From Stieleria sedimenti (GTDB taxonomy: Bacteria; Planctomycetota; Planctomycetia; Pirellulales; Pirellulaceae), in contig NZ_JANZKV010000146.1 in NCBI RefSeq assembly GCF_025060895.1, positions 123,532 through 166,695 on the forward strand: a stretch of 43,164 nt of DNA, written 5' to 3'. A program made the translations under genes and the position numbers. How positions within the stretch are numbered: the first letter of the stretch is position 1; every line of letters starts with the position of its first letter. Positions 8,851 to 17,505 of this stretch are shown here, piece after piece. A model generated the notes under the pieces. The model saw only the letters and a program-made list of their open reading frames with translations, ran no database searches and was not told the origin of the DNA.

Positions 8851-9390
8851 TTACTTGGTCGCCGACTTACCGGGCTTGATCTTAACTTGTTCGCCTTGGT
8901 AGCGAATCCCCTTGCCCTTGTAGGGTTCGGGCTTGCGGAGCGATCGGATTTCGGCGGCGAACTGGGTGACCTTTTGTTTGTCACAGCCTTGGACGACGAC
9001 GTGCGTCTGGTCGGGGCAGGTCACGGTCAGATCGCCGGGGATCTTGCGGTGCAATTCATTGGCGTAGCCGACACGCAGCTGCAGCGTATCGCCGGAGATG
9101 CTGGCGAGGTATCCCACGCCGACGATCTCGAGTTTCTTTTCGTAGCCGTTGCTGACGCCCTCGACCATGTTGCCGATGATCGCACGGGTCAACCCGTGCA
9201 ATTCTCGACTGGTTCGGTCTTCACCGCTTCGCGAGCAGGTGACGGTATCACCCTCGACGTCGACCGAGATCTCGGGACGATGGGTGAAGGTCAGCTTGCC
9301 CTTGGCACCCTCGACGGTGACGACACGATCGGCAACGCCGACGGAGACACCGCTGGGGATCTGGACTGGTTTTTTTCCGATACGACTCAT
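8851..9390 (-). CDS. rplF: Large ribosomal subunit protein uL6
   Basis: 50S protein near the sarcin-ricin loop, 179 aa, the normal length. It begins 'MSRIGKKPVQIPSGV', typical of the family, and has the C-terminal signature 'RKPEPYKGKGIRYQGEQVKIKPGKSA'. Both L6 half-domains are complete. It sits between rpsH and rplR. Confidence 0.97.
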   Translation of the reverse strand: MSRIGKKPVQIPSGVSVGVADRVVTVEGAKGKLTFTHRPEISVDVEGDTVTCSRSGEDRTSRELHGLTRAIIGNMVEGVSNGYEKKLEIVGVGYLASISGDTLQLRVGYANELHRKIPGDLTVTCPDQTHVVVQGCDKQKVTQFAAEIRSLRKPEPYKGKGIRYQGEQVKIKPGKSATK

Positions 9391-9427
9391 TTCAGATCAC
9401 TTGCTGAAAACGTTATTTGTACGGGTG

Positions 9428-9823
9428 TTAGGCGACTTCGCAAAGGATTTCGCCGCCGATCTTCTCTCGCCGAGCTTCGCGGTCACTGATCACACCCTTG
9501 CTGGTGCTGATGATCGTGATGCCCAGCCCGCCCAGGACCGGTTTCAGGTCCTTGCAGTGAGCGTACAAACGGCGTCCGGGTTTGCTCATTCGGCGAATGG
9601 TTTGGATCACGCGTTCGCCATTGGAACCGTATTTCAGTTCCAGGCGAAGCACATTGACGGGGTTTTCTTCGACCTCCGCCCAATCCCAGATGAAACCTTC
9701 GCGCTTCAGCACGTCGGCAATCCCCCGCTTTACGCGGCTGGAAGGGATGTCCACAAAGGCACGTTCAACGCGAACGGCATTGCGGATTCGGGTCAACATA
9801 TCGGCAATCGGGTCTGTCATCAT
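9428..9823 (-). CDS. rpsH: Small ribosomal subunit protein uS8
   Basis: 16S rRNA central-domain binding protein. It starts 'MMTDPIADMLTRIRNA' and ends with the family signature 'STSKGVISDREARREKIGGEILCEVA', giving 131 aa. ATG at 9823 is chosen although the frame is open a further 15 codons into rpsN, because the family begins with this motif. The next codon is also ATG. GGAG lies about 12 bases upstream. Only 22 bases separate it from the rpsN stop. Confidence 0.96.
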   Translation of the reverse strand: MMTDPIADMLTRIRNAVRVERAFVDIPSSRVKRGIADVLKREGFIWDWAEVEENPVNVLRLELKYGSNGERVIQTIRRMSKPGRRLYAHCKDLKPVLGGLGITIISTSKGVISDREARREKIGGEILCEVA

Positions 9824-9845
9824 GGCTTTTCGTCGCTCCGTTGTC

Positions 9846-10031
9846 TTACCAACTGGCCTTACGAACACCGGGGATCAAACCCAAGTTCGCATTTTCGCGG
9901 AAACAGATTCGGCACAAACCGAACTTGCGGTAGACCGAACGAGGTCGACCACAGAACTTGCACCGGTTCTCGCGCCGGGTACTGAACTTCGGCTTCCGAT
10001 TTGCCTTGGCGATTTTTGATTTACTTGCCAC
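9846..10031 (-). CDS. rpsN: Small ribosomal subunit protein uS14, zinc-binding type
   Basis: Short S14 of 61 aa from the head of the 30S subunit. Four cysteines (24, 27, 40, 43, in CKFC and CRIC) form the zinc site of the type-Z form, as opposed to the longer zinc-free form. The conserved '[24 protein letters not shown]' C-terminus is complete. It lies between rplE and rpsH as in Gram-positive spc operons. A zinc-independent paralog is not in this window. Confidence 0.97.
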   Translation of the reverse strand: MASKSKIAKANRKPKFSTRRENRCKFCGRPRSVYRKFGLCRICFRENANLGLIPGVRKASW

Positions 10032-10094
10032 TGGCTGTCTTGGGGTTGCAGCTGTGAAACGGTTCGCAAAATAAAGTGACTGTTAAAACGTCGC

Positions 10095-10667
10095 TCACGC
10101 AGCGTCGCTTTTTCCCGGCGCCGCTTTGAACGGCATGCCGAACAATTCCAACAACGCTCGTGCTTCATCATCGGTCTTGGCCGACGTCACGTACGTGATG
10201 TTCATGCCCTGCGGGCGGGTAAACTTGTCAGGGTTCAGTTCGGGAAAGACCAATTGCTCGGTCAGTCCCATCGTATAGTTCCCACGGCGGTCGAACGCTT
10301 TGCGGCTGATTCCGCGAAAGTCGCGGACTCGGGGCAGCACGATCGAGACCATCCGGTCGAGAAACTCGTACATGTGTTGTCGACGCAGGGTCACCATGCA
10401 TCCGATCGGCATGCCTTCACGCAAGCGGAAGTTCGCGATCGATTTTCGGGCGACCGTCATCACCGGTTTTTGGCCGGCGATTTGGGTCATTGCATCGTAA
10501 GCCAGGTCGAGGATTTTTTTGTCGCCGATGGCTTGGCCGACACCCATGTTCAGCGTGATCTTTTCCAGACGCGGAACTTGGTGCGGGTTCTTGTAGCCGA
10601 AGCGTTCCACCAACTGTGAGCGGATGGATTCTTCGTAGGCCGTTTGGAGTCTTGGTTTGTTTGCCAT
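10095..10667 (-). CDS. rplE: Large ribosomal subunit protein uL5
   Basis: 5S rRNA-binding protein contacting the P-site tRNA, 190 aa. Typical segments are '[15 protein letters not shown]', '[21 protein letters not shown]', '[15 protein letters not shown]' and '[20 protein letters not shown]'. The C-terminus carries a short extra tail '[10 protein letters not shown]'. ATG at 10667 is preferred to a GTG four codons upstream, which would overlap the rplX stop. Confidence 0.96.
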   Translation of the reverse strand: MANKPRLQTAYEESIRSQLVERFGYKNPHQVPRLEKITLNMGVGQAIGDKKILDLAYDAMTQIAGQKPVMTVARKSIANFRLREGMPIGCMVTLRRQHMYEFLDRMVSIVLPRVRDFRGISRKAFDRRGNYTMGLTEQLVFPELNPDKFTRPQGMNITYVTSAKTDDEARALLELFGMPFKAAPGKSDAA

Positions 10668-10675
10668 GGTTCGGT

Positions 10676-11023
10676 TCACGCCTTCTTATAGCTGTCACGG
10701 GGCGGGGAGATCTTTCCCAGGCTAGCACCGCTTTTCTTTGCAAATCGTTCCTTGGTGCCGTCGTCCAAGTAGCGGACTCCGATCCGCGTGGGCTGGCCGG
10801 ATGTCGGATCGATGACCATCACGTTGCTGGCGTGAATCGGCATCTCCTTGCTCAGACGGCCCCCTTGCGGGTTCTTCTGGCTCTTCCGAACGTGTTTCCG
10901 CACCAAACCGGCGCCTTCGACGACAACTTTGTTCTTCTTGCGATCGACGACCAGCACCTTCCCGCGATGACCCTTGTCACCGCCGGCGATCACTAGCACT
11001 TCGTCTTCAACTTTGAGCAACAT
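10676..11023 (-). CDS. rplX: Large ribosomal subunit protein uL24
   Basis: Assembly initiator of the 50S subunit with an N-terminal KOW motif ([19 protein letters not shown]), followed by '[13 protein letters not shown]' and '[13 protein letters not shown]', both family hallmarks. ATG at 11023 gives 115 aa beginning MLLKVEDEV, close to the family start. A second ATG at 11039-11041 would add six residues and cannot be excluded. The C-terminal '[22 protein letters not shown]' is longer than in E. coli. It ends nine bases before the rplE start. Confidence 0.95.
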   Translation of the reverse strand: MLLKVEDEVLVIAGGDKGHRGKVLVVDRKKNKVVVEGAGLVRKHVRKSQKNPQGGRLSKEMPIHASNVMVIDPTSGQPTRIGVRYLDDGTKERFAKKSGASLGKISPPRDSYKKA

Positions 11024-11114
11024 GACTGGAATACTCTGCATGGACTGGGCGATGGGACGCCCAATGTGATTTGTTTCGAGACTCGGAGTCTGTGACTCCG
11101 GCCGCTTGGAGGGT

Positions 11115-11483
11115 TTAGACCACTTCGTTGGCCAGGCTGACGATCTTCATGAAGCTCTGCTCACGCAGTTCACGGGCGACCGCACCGAAAATCCGCGTGC
11201 CGCGAGGCGCCTTGTCTTTATCGATCAGGACCACAGCGTTGCTGTCGAACTTGATGTAGCTGCCATCGTTACGGCGTGTCGGGGTTTTCGTCCGAACGAT
11301 GACCGCTCGCACAATCGCCTTCTTCTTGATCTCGCTGCCCGGGATCACGCTTTTGACGCTACAGATGATGACGTCGCCCACGCGGGCGAATCGGCGTCGG
11401 CTGCCGCCGAGCACCTTGATGCACATCACCTGACGAGCACCGGTGTTGTCGGCAACATCGAGACGGGTTTCTTGTTGGATCAT
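11115..11483 (-). CDS. rplN: Large ribosomal subunit protein uL14
   Basis: 50S protein forming bridges to the small subunit, 122 aa. It starts '[27 protein letters not shown]', nearly invariant in the family, and ends '[19 protein letters not shown]' as expected. No insertion or loss is seen. It lies between rpsQ and rplX. Confidence 0.97.
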   Translation of the reverse strand: MIQQETRLDVADNTGARQVMCIKVLGGSRRRFARVGDVIICSVKSVIPGSEIKKKAIVRAVIVRTKTPTRRNDGSYIKFDSNAVVLIDKDKAPRGTRIFGAVARELREQSFMKIVSLANEVV

Positions 11484-11505
11484 GGCTGGTTATTCAACTG
11501 AAAAA

Positions 11506-11838
11506 TTATTCGCTTTCGCTTTCGGATCCGGCCGACGCAGCCTCTGCTTGTTCAGCTTCCTTGCGTGCGGCACGCAAGGCGACCAAGTCCACTTCGGTGC
11601 TCTTCTCAATCACTCGAACCAAACGCCAACGCTTCAACTTGCTCAGCGGTTCGGATTCGATGATCTCGACGCGGTCACCGACGCCCGACTCGTTTGCCTC
11701 GTCGTGGACGTGACAAACCGTTCGACGGCTGATGTATTTCTTGTACTTGGGGTGCTTCACCAGGCGATTGATTTCGACGCGGCGCGTCTTATTCATCTTG
11801 TCGCTGGTGACGATGCCCGAAACTACGCGTTTTGGCAT
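11506..11838 (-). CDS. rpsQ: Small ribosomal subunit protein uS17 with acidic C-terminal tail
   Basis: Primary 16S rRNA binder of the 30S body. The core '[20 protein letters not shown]', '[10 protein letters not shown]' and '[34 protein letters not shown]' is complete. At 110 aa it is about 25 residues longer than E. coli S17, owing to a glutamate/alanine/serine-rich tail ending SESESE. ATG at 11838 is used, with the frame continuing upstream into rpmC. Four bases separate it from the rpmC stop, so the two are probably translationally coupled. Confidence 0.95.
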   Translation of the reverse strand: MPKRVVSGIVTSDKMNKTRRVEINRLVKHPKYKKYISRRTVCHVHDEANESGVGDRVEIIESEPLSKLKRWRLVRVIEKSTEVDLVALRAARKEAEQAEAASAGSESESE

Positions 11839-11842
11839 GGTG

Positions 11843-12064
11843 CTACGCTTCGGCTGGGGTGTTGTTGTTGGCTGCTTTGCTTCGCTCGGTCTGAATCGTC
11901 TTGACGCGAGCAATCAAACGTCGGTTCTTGCGGATGTCGCTGGGCGTGTTCAAACGCTCCGACTGAGACTGAAAACGCAGTCGAAACAAGTCGGCGGCCG
12001 CTTCGGCAGCGGTCGCTTCGAGCTGTTCGTCGCTCATCTCTCTCAGTTCGCTATTGCTGGTCAT
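11843..12064 (-). CDS. rpmC: Large ribosomal subunit protein uL29
   Basis: Small helical-hairpin protein at the peptide exit tunnel, 73 aa. The pattern '[27 protein letters not shown]' followed by '[17 protein letters not shown]' matches the family. ATG at 12064 is chosen because the conserved part begins seven residues later. It lies between rplP and rpsQ as usual. The 105-base gap to rplP holds a small hairpin. Confidence 0.94.
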   Translation of the reverse strand: MTSNSELREMSDEQLEATAAEAAADLFRLRFQSQSERLNTPSDIRKNRRLIARVKTIQTERSKAANNNTPAEA

Positions 12065-12142
12065 GACCAGGCCTTCGGTAAACAAAAGTGGAGGTCGGGT
12101 CCGTGGGCGGTTGATGCCCGTCGGCTACTCATTGTCTCGATC

Positions 12143-12165
12143 GAATCAGAGCCAATCTCTGATTC
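12143..12165 (-). other. Intercistronic hairpin rplP-rpmC
   Basis: A perfect 8-bp inverted repeat (GAATCAGA at 12143-12150, TCTGATTC at 12158-12165) with a 7-base loop begins a few bases after the rplP stop. No T-run follows, so an mRNA-processing or stability role is more likely than termination. Its function is unproven. Confidence 0.4.
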
Positions 12166-12169
12166 CCAT

Positions 12170-12586
12170 TTAGAACGACCGTCGTTCGACGAATCGCACT
12201 TTCACCGGCAGCTTGCTCGCCAAACGGGCGAAACAAACCTTGGCTTGCTGTTCGGTCACACCGCCGAGTTCGTAAAGGACGGTGCCCGGCTTGACGACCG
12301 CGGCCCAGAAATCCGGTTCACCCTTGCCCTTCCCCATCCGTGTTTCCAGCGGCGTGCTGGTGACGGACTTGTCCGGGAAGATTCGGATGTACAGTTTTCC
12401 TTCGCCACGGACGTATTGCTGAGCCGCAATCCGTCCCGCCTCGATCGTCGTCGCCTTGATCCAACCGGGTTCCAAGGATTGGATCCCGTAGTCACCAAAG
12501 ACGACCGTGTTGCCACGAGTCGCACTACCTTTTATGCGCCCTCTTTGGCTTTTTCGATGCTTGACCCGTTTGGGCATCAGCGCCAT
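12170..12586 (-). CDS. rplP: Large ribosomal subunit protein uL16
   Basis: 50S protein at the A-site tRNA elbow, 138 aa. It begins '[20 protein letters not shown]' and keeps '[31 protein letters not shown]' and '[25 protein letters not shown]'. The first 62 bases overlap the 3' end of rpsC in another frame. If the internal ATG at 12577 is used, the overlap is 53 bases. This is an unusually deep overlap for this gene pair. Confidence 0.96.
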   Translation of the reverse strand: MALMPKRVKHRKSQRGRIKGSATRGNTVVFGDYGIQSLEPGWIKATTIEAGRIAAQQYVRGEGKLYIRIFPDKSVTSTPLETRMGKGKGEPDFWAAVVKPGTVLYELGGVTEQQAKVCFARLASKLPVKVRFVERRSF

Positions 12587-13235
12587 CGTTGTCGTCTCCG
12601 TAAGTACCTTGGTTAATCCAGACCTGAATTCCGATGTGCCCCTGTGGCGTCATCGCTTCGGTCGTTCCGTAATCAATCTTCGCCTGCAACGTGCTCAACG
12701 GAATCGAGCCCATGCTTTGTTTTTCGCGGCGTGCCATTTCGGCTCCGCCCAATCGTCCTGCCAGTTGGATCTTGATGCCCTTGGCACCGGCGTCCATCGT
12801 CTGCTCGAGCGATCGCTTCATCGTGCGTCGGAAGCTCGATCGCTTTTGCAACTGTTGTGCGATATCTTCGGCCACCAGTTGAGCTTGCAGCTCGGGGCGT
12901 CCGACCTCTTCGACCTTCAGGTTGATGCGGCGGCCGATCAGGTTCTGCAATTCGGCTTGCAGGATCTCGATTTCTTGGCCTTTCTTGCCGATGATCAAAC
13001 CCGGCCGAGCGACGTACATCATCACCCGCACTTCGTCACGCGTTCGTTCGATCTCGATGCGATCGATTCCGGCGTTCTTGTATTGGTTCTTCTTGGGGTG
13101 GTTGGTGATGAAGTTTCGCAGTTTGCGATCTTCGACCAACAGGTCTGCAAAATCTTGCTTCGACGCGTACCATCGACTGCTCCAGCCGCGGGTGACACCG
13201 GTTCGAAACGCGATTGGATTGACTTTCTGTCCCAT
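12525..13235 (-). CDS. rpsC: Small ribosomal subunit protein uS3
   Basis: 30S head protein at the mRNA entry tunnel with helicase-like activity, 236 aa. The N-terminus 'MGQKVNPIAFRTGVTRGWSSRWYA', the type II KH domain with its GKKG loop (PGLIIGKKGQEIEILQ), and the C-domain 'GIKIQLAGRLGGAEMARREK' with 'GHIGIQVWI' are typical. The last about 20 residues are lysine/arginine-rich ([10 protein letters not shown]) and encoded within the overlap with rplP. Confidence 0.97.
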   Translation of the reverse strand: MGQKVNPIAFRTGVTRGWSSRWYASKQDFADLLVEDRKLRNFITNHPKKNQYKNAGIDRIEIERTRDEVRVMMYVARPGLIIGKKGQEIEILQAELQNLIGRRINLKVEEVGRPELQAQLVAEDIAQQLQKRSSFRRTMKRSLEQTMDAGAKGIKIQLAGRLGGAEMARREKQSMGSIPLSTLQAKIDYGTTEAMTPQGHIGIQVWINQGTYGDDNDGADAQTGQASKKPKRAHKR

Positions 13236-13272
13236 CGTTTACGACTCTTTGATTGTGCTGTTTCCGAGGGGC

Positions 13273-13632
13273 TTAAATTTCGTCGATCGGCGTCACTTTG
13301 ACGCTGATGTGGCTGCTGCGTTTTTTGATGATGTGGGCACTGCCTCGTGCCTTGGGACGCATCCGCCGGAACATCGCCCCGCCGTCGACTCGCACATCGG
13401 TCAAAACCAGTTCATCGATTCGGTGTGGGCTGCCGCCGGTCTGGTCCGGATCGAGTGCGTTGGCGACGGCACTGCGGATCACTTTTTCCAGCATGCGGGC
13501 ACCGCGTTGCGGCTGATACTTGAGCGTATCGAGCGCTTCGTCGGCGTATTGGCCACGCACCAGGTCGGCAACCAGACGCACTTTTTGTGCACTGATCCGA
13601 GCATTGCGGTGGCTTGCTACAAATGTTGACAT
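13273..13632 (-). CDS. rplV: Large ribosomal subunit protein uL22
   Basis: 50S protein lining the exit tunnel, 119 aa. It has 'RNARISAQKVRLVADLVRGQYADEALDTL', the central 'GARMLEKVIRSAVANA' and the beta-hairpin 'FRRMRPKARGSAHIIKKRSSHISVKV' that reaches the tunnel constriction where macrolide-resistance changes map in other bacteria. No such change can be judged here. It lies between rpsS and rpsC. Confidence 0.96.
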   Translation of the reverse strand: MSTFVASHRNARISAQKVRLVADLVRGQYADEALDTLKYQPQRGARMLEKVIRSAVANALDPDQTGGSPHRIDELVLTDVRVDGGAMFRRMRPKARGSAHIIKKRSSHISVKVTPIDEI

Positions 13633-13641
13633 CGTATCGAC

Positions 13642-13908
13642 CTATTTCTTTTTGCCGCCGTGACCCTTGAACGTCCGAGTCGGAGCGAATTCGCCCAACT
13701 TGTGACCCACCATGTCTTCGGTCACTTGAACGGGGATGTGTGCCCGTCCGTTGTGAACCATAAACGTCAGATTGATAAACTCGGGAACGATCGTGCAGGC
13801 ACGAGCCCAAGTTTTAATCGGCGTCTTCTTGCCTTCCTCGGCCTGCTTCTGCACCTTGAAGTACAGCTTCGGGTCGACGTAGGGACCTTTTTTGCTACTG
13901 CGGCTCAT
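13642..13908 (-). CDS. rpsS: Small ribosomal subunit protein uS19
   Basis: 30S head protein, 88 aa. It starts '[19 protein letters not shown]' and carries the family pattern '[22 protein letters not shown]' and '[24 protein letters not shown]'. The length is normal. It ends nine bases before rplV and starts 18 bases after the rplB stop. Confidence 0.97.
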   Translation of the reverse strand: MSRSSKKGPYVDPKLYFKVQKQAEEGKKTPIKTWARACTIVPEFINLTFMVHNGRAHIPVQVTEDMVGHKLGEFAPTRTFKGHGGKKK

Positions 13909-13926
13909 CGTTCTTCAGCTACCTGA

Positions 13927-14787
13927 TTACTTGTGCAGTTTCAACTGACCGTATCGCTTGCTCTTGCGACGACGAACGATCGAGCTGTTACTTGGTTTAC
14001 GTTTCTGGCGTGTGGCACCACCCTTGGCACTCTTGCCCTGCGGGCTGACCGGGTGACGACCGCCCTTGGTTCGGCCTTCACCACCACCGTGCGGGTGATC
14101 GATCGGGTTCATCGCGGTTCCACGCACGTGTGGGCGACGTCCGAGCCATCGGGCTCGGCCGGCCTTGCCCAGGACCACGTTCATGTGCTCGCTGTTGCCG
14201 ACCTGGCCGATCGTTGCTCGGCACCGGTTGGGGACACGTCGCACTTCACCGCTGGGGAGTTGCAATTGTGCCCAGTCGGCCTCGCGGGCCATCAGTGTCG
14301 CACCCGTGCCGGCCGAACGGCAGAGCACCGCACCGCCACCGATTCGCATTTCGATGCAGCACACTGTAGTGCCCAGCGGGATGTTCTTCAGCGGTAGGCA
14401 ATTGCCCAGTGTCGGCGGAGCTTCGGGGCCATTGAGCAGCTTGTCGCCGGCCTTCAGGCCCGAAGGAGCCACCACGTACGTCTTTTGACCGTCGGCGTAC
14501 TTCAGCAACGCGATTCGGGCGGACCGGTTGGGGTCGTACTGAACCGAGTCGACCGTCGCAGACACTCCGTCCTTGACACGACGAAAGTCGATCAAGCGGT
14601 ACATCTGCTTGTGACCGCCGCCGCGATGTCGGGCGGTGATCTTGCCTTGGTTGTTGCGACCACCGGTCTTTCGTTTCGGTTTCAGCAGCGACTTTTCCAC
14701 GGTGTAGCCGGGCGTCAGTTCAGCGAAATCGCTGACCGATGCATTTCGGCGACCGGGGCTGGTCGGCTTGTAGATGCGAATTCCCAT
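13927..14787 (-). CDS. rplB: Large ribosomal subunit protein uL2
   Basis: 50S protein essential for subunit association and peptidyl-transferase centre structure, 286 aa. The N-domain '[19 protein letters not shown]', the OB-fold core and the C-terminal '[17 protein letters not shown]' loop with the conserved histidine are present. So is the basic end '[18 protein letters not shown]'. Its internal part is slightly longer than in E. coli (273 aa). It lies between rplW and rpsS. Confidence 0.97.
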   Translation of the reverse strand: MGIRIYKPTSPGRRNASVSDFAELTPGYTVEKSLLKPKRKTGGRNNQGKITARHRGGGHKQMYRLIDFRRVKDGVSATVDSVQYDPNRSARIALLKYADGQKTYVVAPSGLKAGDKLLNGPEAPPTLGNCLPLKNIPLGTTVCCIEMRIGGGAVLCRSAGTGATLMAREADWAQLQLPSGEVRRVPNRCRATIGQVGNSEHMNVVLGKAGRARWLGRRPHVRGTAMNPIDHPHGGGEGRTKGGRHPVSPQGKSAKGGATRQKRKPSNSSIVRRRKSKRYGQLKLHK

Positions 14788-14834
14788 CGCTGAGTTCTAT
14801 CTGGCTGTTAGGAAATAACTGGTTTCTGGATGCA

Positions 14835-14850
14835 CGCCCCGGTTGGGGCG
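14835..14850 (-). other. GC-rich hairpin between rplW and rplB
   Basis: A perfect 6-bp stem (CGCCCC / GGGGCG) with a 4-base loop lies in the 99-base gap between these genes. No T-run follows, so it is probably not a terminator. Confidence 0.35.
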
Positions 14851-14886
14851 AGTGGCTGGGCGACTTCGTCGGCGGCGATTGACGGC

Positions 14887-15210
14887 CTAGAAGAAGTCGA
14901 TTTTGTGATCTTCGTGCAAGTGAACGATGGCTCGGCGCCAGTCGGACGTGCGACCGAGACCGTTGCGTGTGCGGCGGAACTTGCCTTTGCGGTTTTGGGT
15001 GCAGACCTTTTCGACCTTGACATCAAACAGCTTTTCAACAGCCGCCTTGATTTCGGGCTTGGTGGCCATGCGGTGCACTTCAAACGCGTATTCGTTGTGC
15101 CGTGTTGCGCGGTGAACGCCTTTTTCAGTCACGAGCGGACGCAGCAGGATCTGGTGCGGCTCGAGCTTGATTTTCGTTTCCGGCTGGGCAGGTGGTTGAA
15201 TTCTTGCCAT
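14887..15210 (-). CDS. rplW: Large ribosomal subunit protein uL23
   Basis: 50S protein at the tunnel exit, the docking site for trigger factor (encoded at 18629) and SRP. 107 aa. Conserved parts are 'PHQILLRPLVTEKGVHRATRHNEYAFEV', 'MATKPEIKAAVEKLFDVKVEKVCT' and 'RTSDWRRAIVHL'. The N-terminus has a proline/glutamine-rich lead of about 15 residues absent from E. coli L23. It lies between rplD and rplB. Confidence 0.96.
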   Translation of the reverse strand: MARIQPPAQPETKIKLEPHQILLRPLVTEKGVHRATRHNEYAFEVHRMATKPEIKAAVEKLFDVKVEKVCTQNRKGKFRRTRNGLGRTSDWRRAIVHLHEDHKIDFF

Positions 15211-15252
15211 CGCTCAAATTCTTCTTGTATTAGTGTGGGGGAGCGGTCGGAC

Positions 15253-15897
15253 CTAAACGGCCTGCCCGTCGGCAAACGAGCCATCTTTGATCTTGTCCAA
15301 CGCCGCCTTGGTGACCAGCATTCGCTTGGGCTTGAGCACCGAAAGAGCGTTCAGCTGGCGAACCGGCTGCACCTCAACTCCGGGGATGTTTCGGCCGCTC
15401 TTGTAAACCGCGACGTCTGCGTCGGCGGTTGCGACGAGCGTGGTGGTCGATTCGAGGCCCAGGTTTTTCAGCGTCGATGCGAGTTTCGACGTCTTGGGCG
15501 CGTCATAGTCGAGTTGATCGATGACGAGCATCTCGCCGTCGTCGATCTTGCTGCGGATCGCCATGCGGGTGGCTCGTCGCAACGCTTTTTTGGGCAATCG
15601 GTAGCTGTAATCGCGCGGTTTGATCGTGCGTGCAACGCCACCGCCGCGGCGAACGTTGGTTCGCTTCGAGCCGGCTCGGGCGTGGCCGGTGCCCTTTTGG
15701 CGGTACATCTTTTTGTTGGTGCCGCTGACTTCGCCACGGGTTCGCGTGTTGTGTGATCCCTGGCGATTGTTCGCCTGGTACATCACCACCGCGTCGTGGA
15801 GCAGTTGCTTGCTGATTCGGTCCGCGATCGCGGCCGAGTCGATTTCGTAGGTTCCGACTTCTTCGCCGGACTCGTTGACGATTGAGAGTGTTGCCAT
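15253..15897 (-). CDS. rplD: Large ribosomal subunit protein uL4
   Basis: 50S tunnel protein, 214 aa. The long basic loop 'RQKGTGHARAGSKRTNVRRGG' that reaches the tunnel wall is intact, and 'RKALRRATRMAIRSK'-type and 'VIDQLDYDAPKTSKLA' segments follow. In E. coli L4 also autoregulates the S10 operon through its leader. Whether that happens here cannot be told, since the leader upstream of rpsJ shows no obvious similar hairpin. It is five bases from rplC. Confidence 0.96.
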   Translation of the reverse strand: MATLSIVNESGEEVGTYEIDSAAIADRISKQLLHDAVVMYQANNRQGSHNTRTRGEVSGTNKKMYRQKGTGHARAGSKRTNVRRGGGVARTIKPRDYSYRLPKKALRRATRMAIRSKIDDGEMLVIDQLDYDAPKTSKLASTLKNLGLESTTTLVATADADVAVYKSGRNIPGVEVQPVRQLNALSVLKPKRMLVTKAALDKIKDGSFADGQAV

Positions 15898-15902
15898 CGG
15901 GA

Positions 15903-16589
15903 CTAACCCACCTTGTTCGTTTGACGGATCGTCACCAGGCCACCGTTCGGCCCGGGGACGGAGCCGCGGATCAACAGCAAATTGTCTTCGGGGACGATTC
16001 GCACCAATTCCAGGTTTCGCGTGGTGACCTTGGTGTTACCGTATTGGCCCGCCATGCGGATGCCCTTGAACAGGCGGCTCGGCGACGCACTGCAACCCGT
16101 ACCACCGGCGTGGCGGTGTACTTTCTTGACACCGTGGGTGGCTCGCTGCCCCGAGAAGTTGTGGCGTTTCATGACGCCGGAGAAGCCGCGGCCCTTGCTG
16201 GTGCCGGTCACGTCGACGCGTTTGACGCCGTCGAAGATTTCAACCGTGACCGTGCCGCCGACGGAGAGGTCGGTTTCGCCGCGGAATTCGCGGATGAAAC
16301 GCTGGGGCTCGCAGTCTGCTTTTTCGATCAGCTCGACGCCTGCGTCGGCCCGTTTCTTGGACCGTTTGCTGTCGAGCTTTGCCACGTGGCCGCGCTCGGC
16401 TCGACTGGCCAGGCGGCGTGGCTTGTCTTCAAAACCCAATTGGACAGCGCTGTAGCCGTCGCGGTCAGCAGAGCGAATCTGGAGCACATTGCACGGGCCG
16501 GCCTGGATCACGGTCACGGGGACGACGGTACCGTCCTCTTCGTAGACCTGAGTCATTCCGATTTTGCGACCAAGTATTGATGGTGACAT
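15903..16589 (-). CDS. rplC: Large ribosomal subunit protein uL3
   Basis: Assembly-initiating 50S protein, 228 aa. It starts 'MSPSILGRKIGMTQVYEEDGTVVPVTVI' and carries the extension loop 'GFSGVMKRHNFSGQRATHG' reaching towards the peptidyl-transferase centre. This includes the glutamine that is methylated in E. coli. The end 'GSVPGPNGGLVTI' is typical. A 231-base gap with a hairpin precedes it after rpsJ. Confidence 0.97.
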   Translation of the reverse strand: MSPSILGRKIGMTQVYEEDGTVVPVTVIQAGPCNVLQIRSADRDGYSAVQLGFEDKPRRLASRAERGHVAKLDSKRSKKRADAGVELIEKADCEPQRFIREFRGETDLSVGGTVTVEIFDGVKRVDVTGTSKGRGFSGVMKRHNFSGQRATHGVKKVHRHAGGTGCSASPSRLFKGIRMAGQYGNTKVTTRNLELVRIVPEDNLLLIRGSVPGPNGGLVTIRQTNKVG

Positions 16590-16792
16590 AGCTCTAGCAC
16601 CCCGGCTTTCGCCGTGGTCATTTATCGCTCGTATCTGGGTTTTGAACTTCTCGTCCCGAACCGGAAGCTTGCGTCGCCCGCGAAAGGCGGTTGGCAGCTA
16701 GGGTTATCGGGAGCGATATCCGTTCATGCGGAATACCGGACCTAAAAACTTTGGGGCGTCGACCCGCACCGCGTTCGGCGGTGAGGCGAGGG

Positions 16793-16818
16793 CGAAACGT
16801 CGCGACGAGCGACGTTCG
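16793..16818 (-). other. Hairpin after rpsJ
   Basis: On the minus strand, CGAACGTCGC pairs with GCGACGTTTCG (one bulged base) around a 5-base loop, two bases after the rpsJ stop codon. No T-run follows. It may tune the rpsJ/rplC expression ratio or protect the message. The rest of the 231-base gap (16590-16820) shows nothing I can name. Confidence 0.4.
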
Positions 16819-16820
16819 TG

Positions 16821-17147
16821 CTATCGAGCCGAAGCTTTGATTTTGATATCCACCCCGGCGGGTAGACTCAGTTTGTTCAGTGCTTCGATCGTCTTGGCGG
16901 TTGCTTGGACGATGTCGATCAAGCGTTTGTGGGTTCGGATCTCGTACTGCTGACGAGCCTTCTTGTTCACAAACGGGCTTGAAAGCACGGTGTAGCGTTC
17001 GATGCGAGTCGGCAACGGGATCGGCCCGTGGACTTCGCTGTGAGTTCGCTTGACCGTATCCACAATCTCCTGGGCACTCTGATCGAGCACGGAGTGATCG
17101 TATGCTTCCATACGGATCCGAATGACTTCGTTGGCTCCGGCTGACAC
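16821..17147 (-). CDS. rpsJ: Small ribosomal subunit protein uS10
   Basis: First gene of the operon. S10 is a 30S head protein and the NusB partner in antitermination, 108 aa. It matches the family throughout: '[27 protein letters not shown]', '[40 protein letters not shown]', '[14 protein letters not shown]'. GTG at 17147 is taken as the start, since the conserved part begins a few residues later and there is no ATG nearby. The promoter upstream fits a leader of about 95 bases. tuf is not next to it. Confidence 0.95.
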   Translation of the reverse strand: MSAGANEVIRIRMEAYDHSVLDQSAQEIVDTVKRTHSEVHGPIPLPTRIERYTVLSSPFVNKKARQQYEIRTHKRLIDIVQATAKTIEALNKLSLPAGVDIKIKASAR

Positions 17148-17248
17148 AGTACGATTCCAGTAATAATGAGTGGCGAAACAAAGGACAGCAGCACCTGGCC
17201 GCTCGGCGAGGTGTTTCCCAGGTGACGTTCGTCTCACGGGAGGGCGAG

Positions 17249-17277
17249 AATGTAGGGGCGGCTCTGGTGAGCGTCAA
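17249..17277 (-). promoter_or_regulatory. Sigma-70 type promoter of the ribosomal operon
   Basis: On the minus strand, TTGACG (17277-17272) is followed after exactly 17 bases by TACATT (17254-17249), close to the TTGACA/TATAAT consensus. An A/T-rich stretch directly upstream (about 17285-17320, with TTTAAAGAAAC and TTTTCATTAG) resembles an UP element. Transcription would start near 17242, about 95 bases before the rpsJ GTG. It is the only strong match in the 358-base gap between rpsJ and the divergent small gene. Confidence 0.65.
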
Positions 17278-17505
17278 CGGCTCTTCGCAAAAACTAATGA
17301 AAAGTTTCTTTAAATTGGTTGGCGTGGGATTTCACGGGGGTTGGCGAGGTCACCGGTTCGCTGCAAAACCGCCGACCTGGGCGATTTGCCACGTCGACAC
17401 GCATCTGTCGGGCCGGTATCAGATAAGTGACAGCCAGTGCTCGCTGCTGAACGGAATGATCGGTGGCGAAATGGCGAAACTGAAATCAGAAGGAGTATTT
17501 GTATC

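Noticed and set aside
7184-16591. Many long plus-strand open frames opposite the ribosomal genes
   Set aside because: They are mirror frames of high-G+C coding DNA. The minus-strand proteins match known ribosomal families throughout.
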